From Nepenthes gracilis (taxonomy: Eukaryota > Streptophyta > Magnoliopsida > Caryophyllales > Nepenthaceae): a DNA stretch of 64,000 bases. How positions within the stretch are numbered: position 1 is the stretch's first letter; each line of letters opens with the position of its first letter. The stretch spans positions 11,869,078 to 11,933,077 of the forward strand of contig BSYO01000011.1 in NCBI GenBank assembly GCA_033239525.1. Direction: 5' to 3'. A model generated the notes under the pieces. That model searched no databases, was not told where the DNA came from, and was given only the letters and a program-made list of their open reading frames with translations. Shown here one piece after another: positions 35,405 through 48,175 of the stretch. A program made the translations under genes and the position numbers.

Positions 35405-36415
35405 GGCCTGTAGTTCAGAGAGACAGGGAGAAACAGAGCGCCAAACCAGAGCGAAACGACCGATGGAGGATAAGAGGAGAGACAGAGTGGGGAGATAATC
35501 CAAGCGCCAACTGTTTGGAAGCTCACATACCTGGGGATTCATTGAAAAGTAAAAATTCTCTTTCTTTTTCTCTTATCTGCATTTTTCTCTCTCATCCGTG
35601 GCTATGGATCATTTTGGTTTGGTTTCCTCCATCGTCGAGCTTCGTAAAGGTATCGAAATCGTCACCTCCTCTTAATGGATCTTTCTCTTACTATATCTTG
35701 ATATATGCTATAATTGTTTTGTCTAATTATCTAGTAGTCTTTTTAATTTTCATCGACACTGTTTTCTGGACGTTTCTTTGGGATCTTCAGAATCGCTGTG
35801 CGATTTTTCTTTTCCGTTGGCTTTTTCCTCCTCTTACAATTGACCGCGATTTGACTTTACGACTTTGTCAGCTCAGGCTTTAGGTTTCTTGTTTTTTTCC
35901 TCCTCTAATATTTGTAATTTCGCCGAGGATGGAGGAATGTTACTGGAACACTTTGTGACTTTGCTTGTGTTTCTTCCCTCTGAATGTGTTTTCCACCCTG
36001 TACTGCGTAGTGGATACTCTATTTTTAATTACTCAGTCAAAAGTGTTAAAATCCAACTGCCGTTTGGGGTTTTAGATCCAAATTGGTTTAAATAACTAGA
36101 TCATTGAAGGCGCCAGACCTAAGATGTTGCACTTTTGGAGCTGGAGTTCTTTGCAAAATGAAACTTTTGCAAAACGAGTACCCAGTTACAGTTCTACTTG
36201 AGAAGATACTTGTTTTGGCAACTGGCTTTTTTAATTGATTTGTTTGTGCTTTCCTCGTTTCTATGTCATATGCCCCTATTGATTTATCACTTAACGCTGA
36301 AGATCACCTTTCATTTTCAGGTTTTGGTTAGTGCTCAAGTTAATACTGGTTATGCTCTGTTGGACTCTTATTCTGCATGTACGCTGCTTTTGTTTCTTTT
36401 TCGTGTCAATAAATA
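35405..36415 (+). promoter_or_regulatory. probable 5' UTR of the CID-type gene with one intron
   Basis: Upstream of the ATG at 36416 a CT-rich leader candidate ends at a donor 'CGTAAAG|GTATCG' (intron from 35650). A good acceptor 'TTCATTTTCAG|GTTTTGG' ends at 36320. This predicts a first non-coding exon ending at 35649 and a second running 36321-36415 into the start codon. The transcription start itself is not evident. This is inferred from splice-site quality only. Confidence 0.45.
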
Positions 36416-39400
36416 ATGAACTTATTCAAGAAAGGATCCTCGTTTAGTAGAACTGATCAAGGTACTACCAACAAGGGAACACCTTTGAACCCAAATGCAG
36501 CAGAATTCATTCCTTCTGCTCGTAGAACATTACTTGGAACTGCAAGCATTGCAGATGCAGCTTCTAAATTTCCTGCTTCTGGTACATTAGGAAAACAGGT
36601 GCTAGATCGATCAGAATCCTCTATTTCAACCAATTCTGATGAAGAGGCCCGTCAATATTGGCAGCGCCAGCTACCTGATGACATTACTCCAGATTTCAAG
36701 GTCATGGGAGAAGATCTCTCTGACAGAGGCGGGAGTATGTCACTTGCAGGTTTGTCTTTGCATGATGGTAGAGAGGCTAATACGTACTCTGCTGCTATGG
36801 GTAGTGCTTATGTATTGAACGAGCAGCTGGCGATTGGTCCTCGTCATGGTAATGGTGGTACTTTCATCGACAAGATAAGATATCCAGTGTCATCTTACAA
36901 AGAGGATCCATCCCCTGTTAATTTTCTTCCTATTCCAGCCAGCCCATGGGAAAAGCAAGTTATGAACAATGATAATCTTAAACACAATGGAAACTTTGAG
37001 GAAAGTGTTAGACATGGATATCCAAATCATATGGCTGGTGAAAATGCCATAAATGAAAACCATAACGTGAACCTTCTAGAGTTTTTGGCTTCAAAGTTTC
37101 CAGGTTTTGCTATTGACAGCCTTGCTGAAGTATATTTTGCCAATTGCTGTGACCTGCATTTGACTATTGAGATGCTTACGCAGCTTGAGGTATGCGTGAT
37201 TATTCTGAGGATGTGGCTTGGACCTTTCTTCATATACCATTCCGTTGCTCCTGTGTGACTCCCCCCCACCCAGCATGCAAAATGGAGATAAGAAAGAAAA
37301 GAAAATGAAAATGAATTATTGAGTGTGTTGAAAATAAATATGATGTTTTTGTGTCTGGCAAATCTGTTGCAATCATAATTCTAATCACATTCAACCTATT
37401 AAAACTCATGCACACCTTTAAATGATTCTTGTTTTTCATAATGGTCTGAATTTCTTGATCAAGGATGGTTGTTGTATTCTTTCAATAATAGAGCCAAGAT
37501 CAAGACAATATGTGACACAGTTCCTTGCGATGAATGAAGGAGGGATGGTGGAAATTGAAATTGCAGTCTCTAATCCGTCTTTATTGTGCATCAAGGAGCC
37601 CATTTTCCATAAGATCTTGTTTTGCAGCCTTCACTTCTCAACATAATGAGATTTTTGTGACTTGTTAGAGTGTATGTTGATTGGTTCCCATAAAAGTGGA
37701 AAAGGAAGGTTTTACATAAGGGGATGTGTCTTTTGAGTTTGAGAAGCTGATTTGCTTCACCTGGTTTAGTTATAAACTTTTGCTAGGTACTATATTCTGT
37801 TAGTTTGTATCTTCATATTTGTACTTCTTGTGGTATTGCTATCAACAAATATATGTATTCAGTTTGATGACTAAGTCCTTGTAGTGTTAGCATCTGCCAT
37901 TCATTCTCCATTTTATTTTAATTGTAGCTGCAAGTTGATGGTGGTTTCAATCTGAATATGAATTCAAAGGAATTGTCAGCTCCAAACCTTAGTTCACTGG
38001 ATTTCCCTGCACTCCCACATAACAAGACCGGTCTGCCAAAATATTCTGGAGATGAAGTTCAGCAAACTGTTAATTGTGATAGATCTCTTGACAAGGACAA
38101 TATGTTCTCTTATAAATCCAGTTCTTCATTGTCATCTAGGGGGTCCACTGATTTTGCTTCAGCTGTCAAGAAGTTAGCATCCCAGGATTCTGGCTTGTGG
38201 AAGTATGATCGAAATGATTCAGCTGATGCCAGTGTTGGTTCAAGTAGGACTTCACTTAATCTGGCGACCTCTTATAGCAGTGGCCTTGCGAGAAGTGAGT
38301 ATGGTGATAGGTTGCTAAGTTGTGGTACTGCTCGAGCTACACCTGCTTGGATTGAAACAGGAGATGCAGTGGGTAATGTTTTCGGCTTTTGTGAATTTCT
38401 TAGATGGCCCAAATGCCTTTAGTACATGTATGTGCTTTAACACTTTTGAGTTGACAGCAAGCTTGTATTCTGAACTGCGGGAAGAGGCTCAAGAGCATGC
38501 ACGTCTGCAAAATGCATATTTGGAACAGGTATGATGTAGAATTGAGCTACAGCATCCTTTGGAGGACAAGCCCCCATGCTCCAGTTGTTTGACACTTTAG
38601 TGGTGGTCCCTTGGATGCACTGGATAAATTGTGAAGTTTTTTTTATGATGCATCTGGAACTATTCCTTGTGTTGTGGAGCACCTTTGGAGAGTTTTGACT
38701 TCATTTCATCCCTTTGCAGAGATTGGATGATAGTAATTCCCCCTTATTAATAGGGAGGGAATTTTTTGTATGATGTCCCTAGGTCTGGTGTGCATTAAAA
38801 TATTGGTGTGCTTATCCAAGTAGGGTAAGCTATGTGGCAGTAATTATGACTGATTTTCTTTTTCCTGTGCCTTTTGCATATGGCGCCTGAGAGTCAAAAG
38901 TCTGTTCTCTGATAGGAGTGATCTCTATGCCATGCTCTAGGTTAGGAGTTTTTCTACAGCATTTGATCACCTTTGCCAACTCCCTCCTTTTGGGTAGTGG
39001 TGAATGCTCATGGCATAACTTTTTATCAATGTTGATAATGTCATACACACCTTTATGCTAGTTGATGTAAATTAGGACTTACTTTGACTGACCTTTTGCA
39101 CTACCCATGAACCCAATTGGATACGGAACTTGAAACAAGAGGGAAAACTTGTAGGGAGCTCTCATCCCATCCTCCCTATCTGATTGATATTTCTCTTGTA
39201 GGTGCATTGTTTAACTTTATTCATTGTCTTATTTGATTCAACGTCTAAGTTATTCATCATGTAACATCATTCATCTGCATCATTTATGAAAATGTATCAC
39301 CTAATTTTTGCATCAAAAACAAGATATGCTGTTAATGTTCTTCAGCTGCTTATGTTTTGGATTATACAATTACTAAACATCTGAGTGAATTGGTGTTTTT

Positions 39401-42400
39401 TCTCTTGTGAAGTTGCGATATAAGCTAAACAGCTTATCCTTAATATTTACTTTTCTCTAGCATTTTTGGTATAAATTGAGGTTGCTGACCTGGACTTATT
39501 AGTCCTTTGGGTTCACTTGCCAATTGGTTCCTGTACCACAATACAAGTGGAACTTCTGTCTTTTGGTTCCATCGTGATGGAAAATACCAATATCTATGAG
39601 ATTGCATATGAGATGTCATCTTGGCACTGAATGTCTCTTGATGCAATGGGGTATTACATATTTGAGTGGGATTTTTGTTGGTAATTACTTGATTAGGATT
39701 ATCACACAGATTATACACCTAAAAGCACGACATGGGGAAGTGATTAAGTGATGCACCTTCAGTTTGTTTAGGTGGTAAGGCTGTAAGGTGCTTGGGATTG
39801 GAGTCTTGCAGATAGTGTTATTGGATTTAGTTTGTTGCATGCTAGGGGTTCTTTTTTTCTTTTTTTTTTTGTTTGCGAATTGGCAAGTTTTAAGGTTCTT
39901 GTTAGTAGGTCAGAAATTTAGAAAGATGCCTCAAGTGAAATACTGATATTTAATTGAATTACTTGGCTTAGACTTTATTCTTATTTGGTGAAATCAAATA
40001 ATCATCGAGACAAAGTAATCATAGGCATGGTCTAGTATAGTTGGTAAAATCTGTTGGCATCATTCCAAGACACTTAGGTCTCATTTCACCTGCATCAAGG
40101 TTGGATGAGCGCTACTGCTGCCCCATGATTGTGTAGCCATTCTGATGGACAAAACAGAGATTTTAAAGAATTAGATTGGTAAGATAAAATAACCAATTAA
40201 AGCAATGAAAAACATTTTGTGTGATTTTATCTAAAATTCTTTTAGATGCTCTCTAGTAATGTTGGGTTGACAAGACTGTTGCATTGTTACAAAGCTCTCA
40301 AAATGAAGCTTGACAAGAGGCATGAATGAGTTTTTTTTTTTTTTTTTAATTTGTGGAAAATTAACTTGAATAGATATAGAGGTTATTGATAAATGTTAAA
40401 ATTAAATAATCACCCTGATATGGATGATTAGAAATTTAACCAAAGTGGGAACAAGGCTTAATCGGACCCCTGAAACTTAACGATATAGGATTATGCTCTG
40501 GTTTGTGTTTTGGCACTCGCAATAGATTGGGGTGATGTGAAAAGAAATTTCAGGTACAGATCATACATAACCTGAGAAATGCAGATAACTAATCAAAGTC
40601 AATTAATTCAACTTCTGAATGTCCGGGTATTCAAATCCACGGCATTATGGACATTTGATAGAAATTGGGGCACTAAAGCTGCCCCAAACTTGCCTCTTTT
40701 TGTGTTTTGGATTGTTTAGAGATCCAAACCATTACCTATAAAGAGAACCTACAATCTAACAAATTCTGATTATGTAAGCTGCCTTGTGTACCAGCAGGCA
40801 ATATCCTATTTGTGGTTCCTAGATAGCAAGTGCGTGGCATTTCCTGTAGGCTGTTGCACCTCTCGGGGTTGCTTTGGCTTTTATTTCCTGTTAAAGAGGT
40901 TTTGGTATCTTCATATTGGAGATGAAAGGATAAATTAAAGCCAGAAGAATGAAGGATTGCTGCTTTTTGCTGTTTTTGGTGATTTGTTGAAAGATAAAAA
41001 AACAGATGTTCTTTCAATGGAAAGAAAGGCTACCCTTTTTCTGGGGGCTAAAAGCTAGTAAGTTGCAAAAGCAGTAAATCCAGCTTAAATCCATTTATAA
41101 TGTCATCCAACAAATACAAAGGGCGTGTTTAGTTTATTTTTCCCCTCCTTTTGAACTTTGTATATATGGAGGTTTCCAGCTAGTTGCAATGAGGCTCTTT
41201 TATCTCCGAGTGAAACTCTAAGCAATATCTTACGCTTGTATGTCTTTCAGGTAGGCAAGCATAAGGGGGGAAGTGAGCCAAAAAATGGAAGAAGAAAAAG
41301 ATCCAAGAAAAAACATTGTAGATGTGACCCTCTTGTGCAATACCCTCTTGTTTTGCATCAATTTTTTTGAATAGTTATTGCATTCTGTAGTTGGTGGACT
41401 TATGATTGATCCTTGTTTCTGCTAAGTGTTTTTCCATTTGCCATATGGACTTTTTTGATTATTTAACATGGTAAAAGTTCTTTTTATTTTCTAAGGGACC
41501 AACTATAATTCCCTGGATTGGATTTTGGGACATAAAAATACGATGTACTGTAGATAAACTAAGAACGTTAGCTCCTAAAGAGTGAGATTTGAACATATGC
41601 AGATTTACCTCAGAGCAGCATCTATAGAAGATGAGATCAGGGCGGTAGTATGTCGCACTGGCTGATATGCCCTATCAGCTAATTACTTTTAAGAATTTTT
41701 TTGACCAATATATTTGATATCAATACATATTGTCTAATATATCCAATATCGATATAATTACAGCTGATAATGATACTGATATTTTCATTCATAATGTGCA
41801 ACTTTCAATAGACATTGCCCTGGGGGTGGTGAGGAAAGGTCAGATTAGTGCAACCTTATCCCACATTGGAAAGATGTGTTTCAATTATTTGAACTTGTGA
41901 CTTGAGTCTATGTTATTTAAACCCATTGCCTTTTGGTCATAATTCTTATCAGTAACCCATTTATCATTCAAACTTGAATGTGAGATCTAAATAATGGATT
42001 ATTCATTTTCTAATGTTTAGAAAATTGTGTTTAGAAGGGGAACCTTGACACAATGATAAAAATATCACCGTAACGTGGTGGTTATGAATTTGGTGGTTAT
42101 GAATTTGAGTATTGGAAATGGCCTCTTGTATATAATGTAAGGTATATAATGTAAGGTATAATCATGTACGGCGGTCCTGAAGTGGTTTGACCCTATGCAT
42201 GGCTGGGGGTTTGCACCAAATTGTTCTTTTTACCATTGAATATGTATATTTTCTAAAGAGCTTAATTGAGAAATTTAGAGAAAAGCAAAAGTCATATGGT
42301 TTTTATTGATTTAGAGAAGACTTAAGATAAGGTGCCTAGAAAGTCTTATGCTAGGCATTAGAGAAGAAAGATGCTAATAGAAAATGCATAGATCTAATCA

Positions 42401-45400
42401 AATACATGCATGCAGTAATACCAAGGAATTTCCTATTTGATAGGATTGCATCAAGAGTCTAACTTTAGTTTTTATCGGTTTACCTTGTTTGTGGATGAAC
42501 TTACGGAGATATTCAGGAGGAGATTTCTTGATGTATTTTATTTACATATGGTATTGTTTTGATAGATGAAAGTAGAGCAAGTCTGAAAATAAAATTAGTA
42601 CATTGGAGCAAGGCTCTTAAATCTAAAGAGTTTAATATAAGTTGAATTAAAAATGAATAAATCAAAATTAATAATAAAGATATTCCTAAAAATAATAGAT
42701 TTCATTATTTATGGATATGTAATACAAGCAAATGAAGATTAATGATGACGGACACTTAGGATTATTGTATGTTGGTTAAAATGAAAAAGTGCATTGGTGT
42801 GCTATGTGATTGAAATATATCTCTAAAATTAAATAAAAATTTTATAAATTAATTGTTAGACCTGTTGTAATTTATGAATTAGAATATTAGACAATCAACA
42901 TAAACTAAGTGTTGCAGAAATAAGAATCTTACAATAAAAGATAAGAAATAATGTCCTAAATGTTTAGAAGTTGTAACTATAGAGGATATAGAGGATATGA
43001 TGAGGAATAACATTTAAGGCAATTCAGATACTTAAAGCCTAGGCCAAATTAAGCATTTGTTAGAAAAAATGAATTACTAGTGGTTGGAGGGAAAAAGGAA
43101 AGAGGTAGAATTAGGAAAGCTTTGAGTGGGGTGATAAAAAGGATTTAAAATTGCTTCTAATTTTGGTGGATACTGTATTGAATCGAATGGATGGTGAAAG
43201 CTGATGCATATAATTGATCCACATTAGTAGCACTTAAGGCTTTGTTATTGGTGGTGGTGTTGTTGATGATATTGTATAGGCTGAACTGGAGCTTACACTC
43301 TTAACTTGGGATTGTGTCAATGATGTGAGTCAAGTTTGAGTTTTGATCTTTTCAGTTTGCATATCATACTCCAGACCAAAATTTTGTTAAAGCTGCTGTG
43401 CTTGATGCATGCAGCCGACTTGTGAGATTCTATTTGATTGTTTCTTATGTGAACCGCCCCCTGCATATTCAAGGAAAATTGGAGCATGTGAGGCGCTCAT
43501 CAGGTTCTGAATATCCTGGGAAGAAAATTAGTGGTGTCATAGTTTATTGATCATGAGCCATTTTGCTTGGTTAACTGAGGAAAGAAAGATCTTTCAATAG
43601 TTAAGATGGAGAGGGTGGAGTTGGTGAGGGCAATGGGTATGTAAAATAGGTACCTCGTTCCCAGTCAGTAGAGAATTTAAAAGAAAGAATGTTAATGTGG
43701 ACCTAGCCTTGGAAGGAGAAAATAGGAAAGGCATGGGAGTAGGGTGAGGGTGCGGGATGGACATTCTGGTATATAGTTGAAGATGGCTTGACAAATTTGG
43801 CATATGTGCTTTCGTGTGCCTATGTCTATGATGTATTAAAATATCCCTATATTTTGCAAAATATCTGCCACTATTTCTAGATTCTAAGAATGCCAAGTTA
43901 TATTTGTCCATGTTATTTCCAATCTTTGTATAATTTTCTGTAATTTTTGTCCTTCATTCAGATAGTGATGTTTCAAAATTTTGCTCTATATTCTGTGGAA
44001 TGTCAACATGATCAAGGTTGCGAGATCTTTTTATTACTGTTTTTAAGTATTTTTTTTATTTATAGGGAATTTATGCAGTATTTGCGATTTTGTGTGGGAG
44101 GTTAATGCTGTAATTCCTCAACCACATTTGCAAATTGTTTAGCCAAAATACTTACGCAAGTGTACATTGATCTTCATTTTTTATTCTCAGTGTTTCCATG
44201 AAACTATAAACTATTTAAATTTATCTCAATTGATGATGATGTTTTGAGTCAGGCCCGCCAGGCATTTTTTATTGGTAACAAGGCATTAGCAAAGGAATTG
44301 AGTATGAAAGGGCAGATGCACAATATGCAGATGAAGGCTGCTCATATCAAAGCCCAAGAATCAACATATCATCAAAGGTTGGTTCACCCCACCTTGCATT
44401 CTTTAGTCTTTGTAACCCAGTTTCTAATCTTAATGAAATAGTATTATACCGGTTATTACCATGCCTTTTACCTATCTGATTTGAAAGCCGCTCAGTAGTG
44501 AAAATGGTGGTGGTCTTGGTTTCTAACCCATTTGTCAATTTATTTAGGTGTGATCCATGTCAATCTTGTCTTTTTTTTTTTTTCCAAAAGGGGGCAATAG
44601 CAATGTGGAAGATTGTCAATCTAAAACTGTGCCGTGTACATTCCTACACACCTTGCAGCAAACTTCTAATTAATATCTTTTGGATTTTTTTTGGTGGGTG
44701 TTATGGTTTCTATATGCATGCAACTCTTTCGTGATATTTTCCTTTTGGACCTCTAAAAATCTTGAATGTTGCAATCTTGCGCCAGTTTCTGGCTTCATAG
44801 TACATTTATATTGCACTGCCAATTGCAGGCAATGGCGAGGTTGGATTTCTAGCAGTGTTTGCTTGTTAATATTTTAGAGCTTGTACTGTGATGTTACCCA
44901 TTTGTTATGATTGCCGAGAATTTATTTGACATTTTGGATTGACATAGGGCAACTCTACGACGGTTTGGTCATTCTTCTTGGCCTCCCATAATTTCCCCAT
45001 CCCCTTCAAATCACCATCATCATTTTAACCCATTGCCTATGGTTTGTTGACCTCATGTTGCATTCCGTCAGTCTTGATATCCAAATTTTGCATTTATGAT
45101 GAAATAGTGAAGTAGATATTATTTCGTCTGCATTATAAATTAACAGCAATGTAATTTTGCACTGAAATCACACTTGAGGACAGATTTATTCTGAAAGGGT
45201 GACGATGGAGTTGATCTTGGTCTGGGTTTGGGTTTCTAGCAGAGTTATCAGTAGATTTAGGCTCAATAAATGTACATTTTTGTGAAGGTGACAATGCCAG
45301 TGTAGAAAAACGTCGGCCATGTAATGCCTCAATCACTTTTTTTTGGTCACACTTTCTCTTGAATTCAAAATCGAATGTAAGGATATCTTTTGATATCTTG

Positions 45401-45719
45401 AAAATATTTACGCAGAAACCCAGTTAGTCTGGAATTGCAGGGCAGCGGTAGAGTGCAGGACAGGATGATAGACCTGCATGGGCTGCATGTTAATGAAGCT
45501 ATCCATGTGCTGAAGCATGAGCTCACTGCACTGAGGAGCGCAACCAGGTCATCAGATCAGCATCTGCATGTTCTTATCTGTGTCGGGACGGGCCACCACA
45601 CCAGAGGTTCCCGCACTCCTGCCAGACTACCGATTGCTGTACAGCGCTACCTACTTGAAGAGGAAGGCCTAGAGTACGTGGAGCCACAGCCAGGACTACT
45701 TCAAGTTGTAATTTACTGA
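36416..45719 (+). CDS. CID7: PAM2-CUE-DUF1771-SMR protein (CID5/6/7-type, poly(A)-binding protein interacting)
   Basis: Exons 36416-37189, 37928-38372, 38458-38528, 44253-44377 and 45416-45719 join in phase, with GT-AG introns, into a 572-residue protein ending at TGA 45717. Residues 24-35 (LNPNAAEFIPSA) are a PAM2 motif, which binds the MLLE domain of poly(A)-binding protein. Residues 217-258 form a CUE domain (LLEFLASKFPGF...LTQLE), expected to bind ubiquitin. Residues about 408-472 are DUF1771 (LYSELREEAQEHARLQNAY, then QARQAFFIGNKALAKEL). Residues 484-572 are an SMR domain with DLHGLHVNEA and GTGHHTRGSRTPARLP. This order and length match the Arabidopsis CID5/CID6/CID7 group. CID7 is my best guess, but the paralogue is not settled. 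No premature stops occur, so it looks functional. An extra in-frame 'CAG' at 45438-45440 is not used as an acceptor, because only the acceptor at 45415 keeps the frame. Confidence 0.92.
37190..37927 (+). other. intron 1 of the CID-type coding region
   Basis: A 738-bp phase-0 intron between the CUE domain and the linker: donor CTTGAG|GTATGC, acceptor TTAATTGTAG|CTGCAAG. I see nothing coding inside. Confidence 0.85.
42043..42232 (+). mobile_element. Au-like SINE, degenerate
   Basis: The start CCTTGACACAATGATAAAA resembles a tRNA-derived SINE head with a degenerate box A. The region 'ggtggttatgaatttgagtattgg' corresponds to box B, with a 14-bp internal duplication. The body (tggaaatggcctcttgtatataatgtaagg ... 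ggtttgacccta..gcatg....gggggtttgcacc) and a short T-ending tail follow the Au SINE layout. About 20 bp further on begins LINE reverse-transcriptase sequence. A 13-bp tandem repeat (tataatgtaaggt) is also internal. Confidence 0.6.
42255..43240 (+). pseudogene. LINE (non-LTR) reverse transcriptase remnant
   Basis: The + strand coding line of a non-LTR retrotransposon is cut into pieces. Readable in order are IEKFREKQKS; VFIDLEKT, stop, DKVPRK; GLHQESNFSFYRFTLFVDELTEIF; VLIDESRASLKIKLVHW...LKSKEF; and a GVLCD block. Near the end comes LVVGGKRKRGRIRKALSGVIKRI with a basic patch. This is the RT palm-to-C-terminal order seen in widespread plant LINEs with the FIDLEKAYD-type motif. The active-site block is lost (shorter, damaged region near 42540). 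5' truncation is typical of LINE insertion. Confidence 0.75.
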
Positions 45720-46736
45720 ACCTAGGATGTATATGTTGTCCATATATATTCTTGGGATTCTTTTTTGTACCACACCAAAACTCCTCAGTCAGCCAAAATC
45801 ACATTCTTGTGTAGAAAATATGGATGAGGACACGCTATCCATGTTGAGAGGGAACGGTAAATCTTCAATGGGGGAAAGTAAAGAGGAAGGATGCCTAGGG
45901 AAAGGAGAAGAAAGAGGCAGAAATGTATCATTGTGGGGTATAGCAGCTTCACATTTTGGTAGCTGAAAGGGATTCAGGAGGCTACAACCCATTAGTTTGT
46001 AACTTTTTAGCTGTCACATTCATTTTTCTATTTAATTCTGTCTATCTTGCTTCTGACAAATTCCTCATGAGAGCTGTTTAGGTCCTTGAGTATGCAGGCT
46101 TCCGTGCTCCCCAAACAGTAAGGGTTAGAAGTCAAGTACTGAATATCCATCTAAATGATTTAATAAAATTTCTACACAATTAATGACTCGAAATGTGCGA
46201 GGACTGCCAAAATCTAGTCCCAAGGACAGCTGAAAATGACCGAAAGAAGGCCACTAGATGTGCTGGCCACCCAAGAACACCATGTTACAACTGGATGTTG
46301 TTAAATAGATTTTGTCATTCTTACGTGTTGTGTTGTGCCATAATGTCCTGACCCAACACGCATCTATGCAATTAATGGCTCACAAAATGCGGGGAGTGCC
46401 AAATATAGTCTCAAGTACAGCTGAAAATTACCGAAAGAAGGCCACTAAATATCCTGGCCATCCCTTTTCCACAAGGACACTGTACTATAAGGAGTATTGT
46501 TAAATGAGTCATGTCATTCTTTTATGTTGTACCATGCAATAATGTCTTAACCCGGCACGATACTTGGCCTGCCTATGCTGGGCCGTGAGTGCATGCTAGT
46601 CATGCCATGTTAGTCATGATCCTAATGAAAAATAAAATAAAATTATATAAAATATTTTTAAAAAATATATTATATTTTATTTATTTTATTAAATATTTTT
46701 AATATTATAATTTATAAAAGTAGAAAAAAATATATC
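45720..46736 (+). other. 3' UTR and downstream intergenic region of the CID-type gene
   Basis: No further gene is supported. An open stretch at 45727-45966 overlaps the likely 3' UTR and looks incidental. An AATAAA-like word occurs at about 46162, but the true poly(A) site is not obvious. The last 120 bp is very AT-rich and was the insertion target of the next element. Confidence 0.5.
46171..46555. repeat. 192-bp imperfect tandem duplication
   Basis: The segment starting 'tctacacaattaatgactc' at 46171 recurs as 'tctatgcaattaatggctc' at 46363. It includes 'acagctgaaaatgaccgaaagaaggccact' versus 'acagctgaaaattaccgaaagaaggccact'. The copies clearly differ at many sites, so the duplication is old. 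Confidence 0.85.
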
Positions 46737-48155
46737 TGATGGGTCCATCACTAATAAATCGATTCGGATACCAAGACTCATGGCAAAGAGGTTGTTGGGA
46801 AGTTTCGGCCTAAGAAGAGGGTCTATAAACAGAAGGGACAGGTTAGGATTTAAATGACACCCTAGCTGACCAGTCGGCCTAATCGAGATGACCTATAATC
46901 CTTTTCCCATACACCGAAACAACTTGCCATAACTGATCGGAATTGCCTGGTAGACATTTCAAGAATATTCGTCCACATATGTACAATCATTTCTAGAATA
47001 ATAACCACCATAATTGCGACTAGAGAATCGTCTAGAGGAAGGAATGGGTATCCGTTGATATTTGGGGTTGCCTTGTCAGGCACCCGCAAGCCTTAGTGCC
47101 TAAGCAAGCTTTACTCTCTACATATCTACCCTCCTCTCACAGAAGAATGGAGAAACACACACTCGAGATCCTGAGCATACAGGGAGAAAACCTTAACAAA
47201 ACAACAGAGATGAGAGGTTGAGGGAGTAATCATTCTAGTCGCCGATTACATAGAAAGGCCAAAAATCCTCCATCCCCCTCGAGACTATGACTCTCAGTGC
47301 GATCCTTCTTCCTCTCTCTCTTAAACCGCTCTCCATTGAGCGTATTCGCCAAAAACCAAGTCTTCTGCCAGCCCTCAATGACCAACACTATTGACAGCTT
47401 AGACAACGGTCAGGAAAGTTGAAAAGCCAGAAGGGAGAAGAGAAAAGCCCGAAGAGGAGCAAACCAAGGTGAAGACCCAAAAGGCATGCTAACTCTTACA
47501 TTCTCAAGATGTCCCCTTCTCCTGTTCTTACTCCAACCGGCATTTGTGCGGGCCTCACCTCCATTGCATGATTGACAGAGTCGACTCGGGAAGTGGGCCA
47601 TAAAAGGCCACTCTACCTGGAGATGGAAGGGAGACTCTACAAAGTCTCTGCCTTCATCATCATTGCCAAGAAGTCGTTCTTGCTTCTGGTCAGTCACTCC
47701 CCTTATGGATCCGTTATGCCCTTCCTTGTAGCAGTCAGTTTCAAGTGGAAGTACTCTAAGTCGTCCTCACCAAGGCGCACTTCATGAGCCGACCTTGTCG
47801 GGCGAACCTCTAAGCCACCCCTCAACTAGGTGCATCTCATAGTTACCCCTCTGCCAGGCACTCCTCTAAACCGCTCCTCAGTCGAGCGCACTCACACTCA
47901 ATCCCCCTTCACATGCATCCATGCATTCTCTTATATCATTGTATCTTTCTATTCTCTTAAAAATATACCTGACTTGAGTATCGGAGAATATACCAATAAG
48001 CGAGTTCTACCTATCCTTTGACTTCTTATTTTTAGTTATGTTGCGTAGAGTCCAAGTTCAAATAGGCGGGGATCGAATCGACTCCAGTTCTACTTGACGC
48101 GAATGATCAAGCAGCTCCCTAACTCATAAAATAACCCGAATCTAAGGATAGATCA
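46737..48155 (+). mobile_element. 5' LTR of the complete Tat-like element
   Basis: TGATGGGTCCATCAC ... GGATAGATCA, 1419 bp. It aligns along its length with the 3' LTR at 54180, with many substitutions. It contains loose tandem words 'ccgcccctcan.cgagcgcactc' at 47757-47900. The TATA region reads CTCTACATATC (about 47113), weaker than in the 3' LTR. Confidence 0.9.
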
Positions 48156-48175
48156 TTGGCACCATCTATGAGAAC
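48156..48175 (+). other. primer-binding-site region
   Basis: TTGGCACCATCTATGAGAAC follows the LTR end directly. It is close to the TTGGCGCC-type sequence usual at this position in Tat-like plant elements. The CG pair is changed to CA. Confidence 0.6.

Larger units (their letters stand above)
38529..44252 (+). other. long intron 3 of the CID-type gene, with retroelement insertions
   Basis: A 5724-bp phase-0 intron splitting the DUF1771 region between AYLEQ (donor GAACAG|GTATGA) and ARQAF (acceptor GAGTCAG|GCCCGC). Apart from a SINE-like and a LINE remnant at 42043-43240 it is ordinary AT-rich intronic DNA with T- and A-runs (39850, 40330). Weak Pol III promoter-like words at 39770-39850 may be another SINE relic. 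Confidence 0.8.

Noticed and set aside
39770..39850. tRNA gene or SINE head in intron 3
   Set aside because: Only loose box A/B-like words. No cloverleaf can be drawn and no SINE body is recognisable.
41118..41160. Possible hAT-type MITE end ('gggcgtgtttagttt')
   Set aside because: No inverted partner ('aaactaaacacgccc') or flanking 8-bp duplication is visible nearby.
45727..45966. 79-codon + strand open frame after the CID-type stop codon
   Set aside because: Falls in the probable 3' UTR, with no domain and no splice link.
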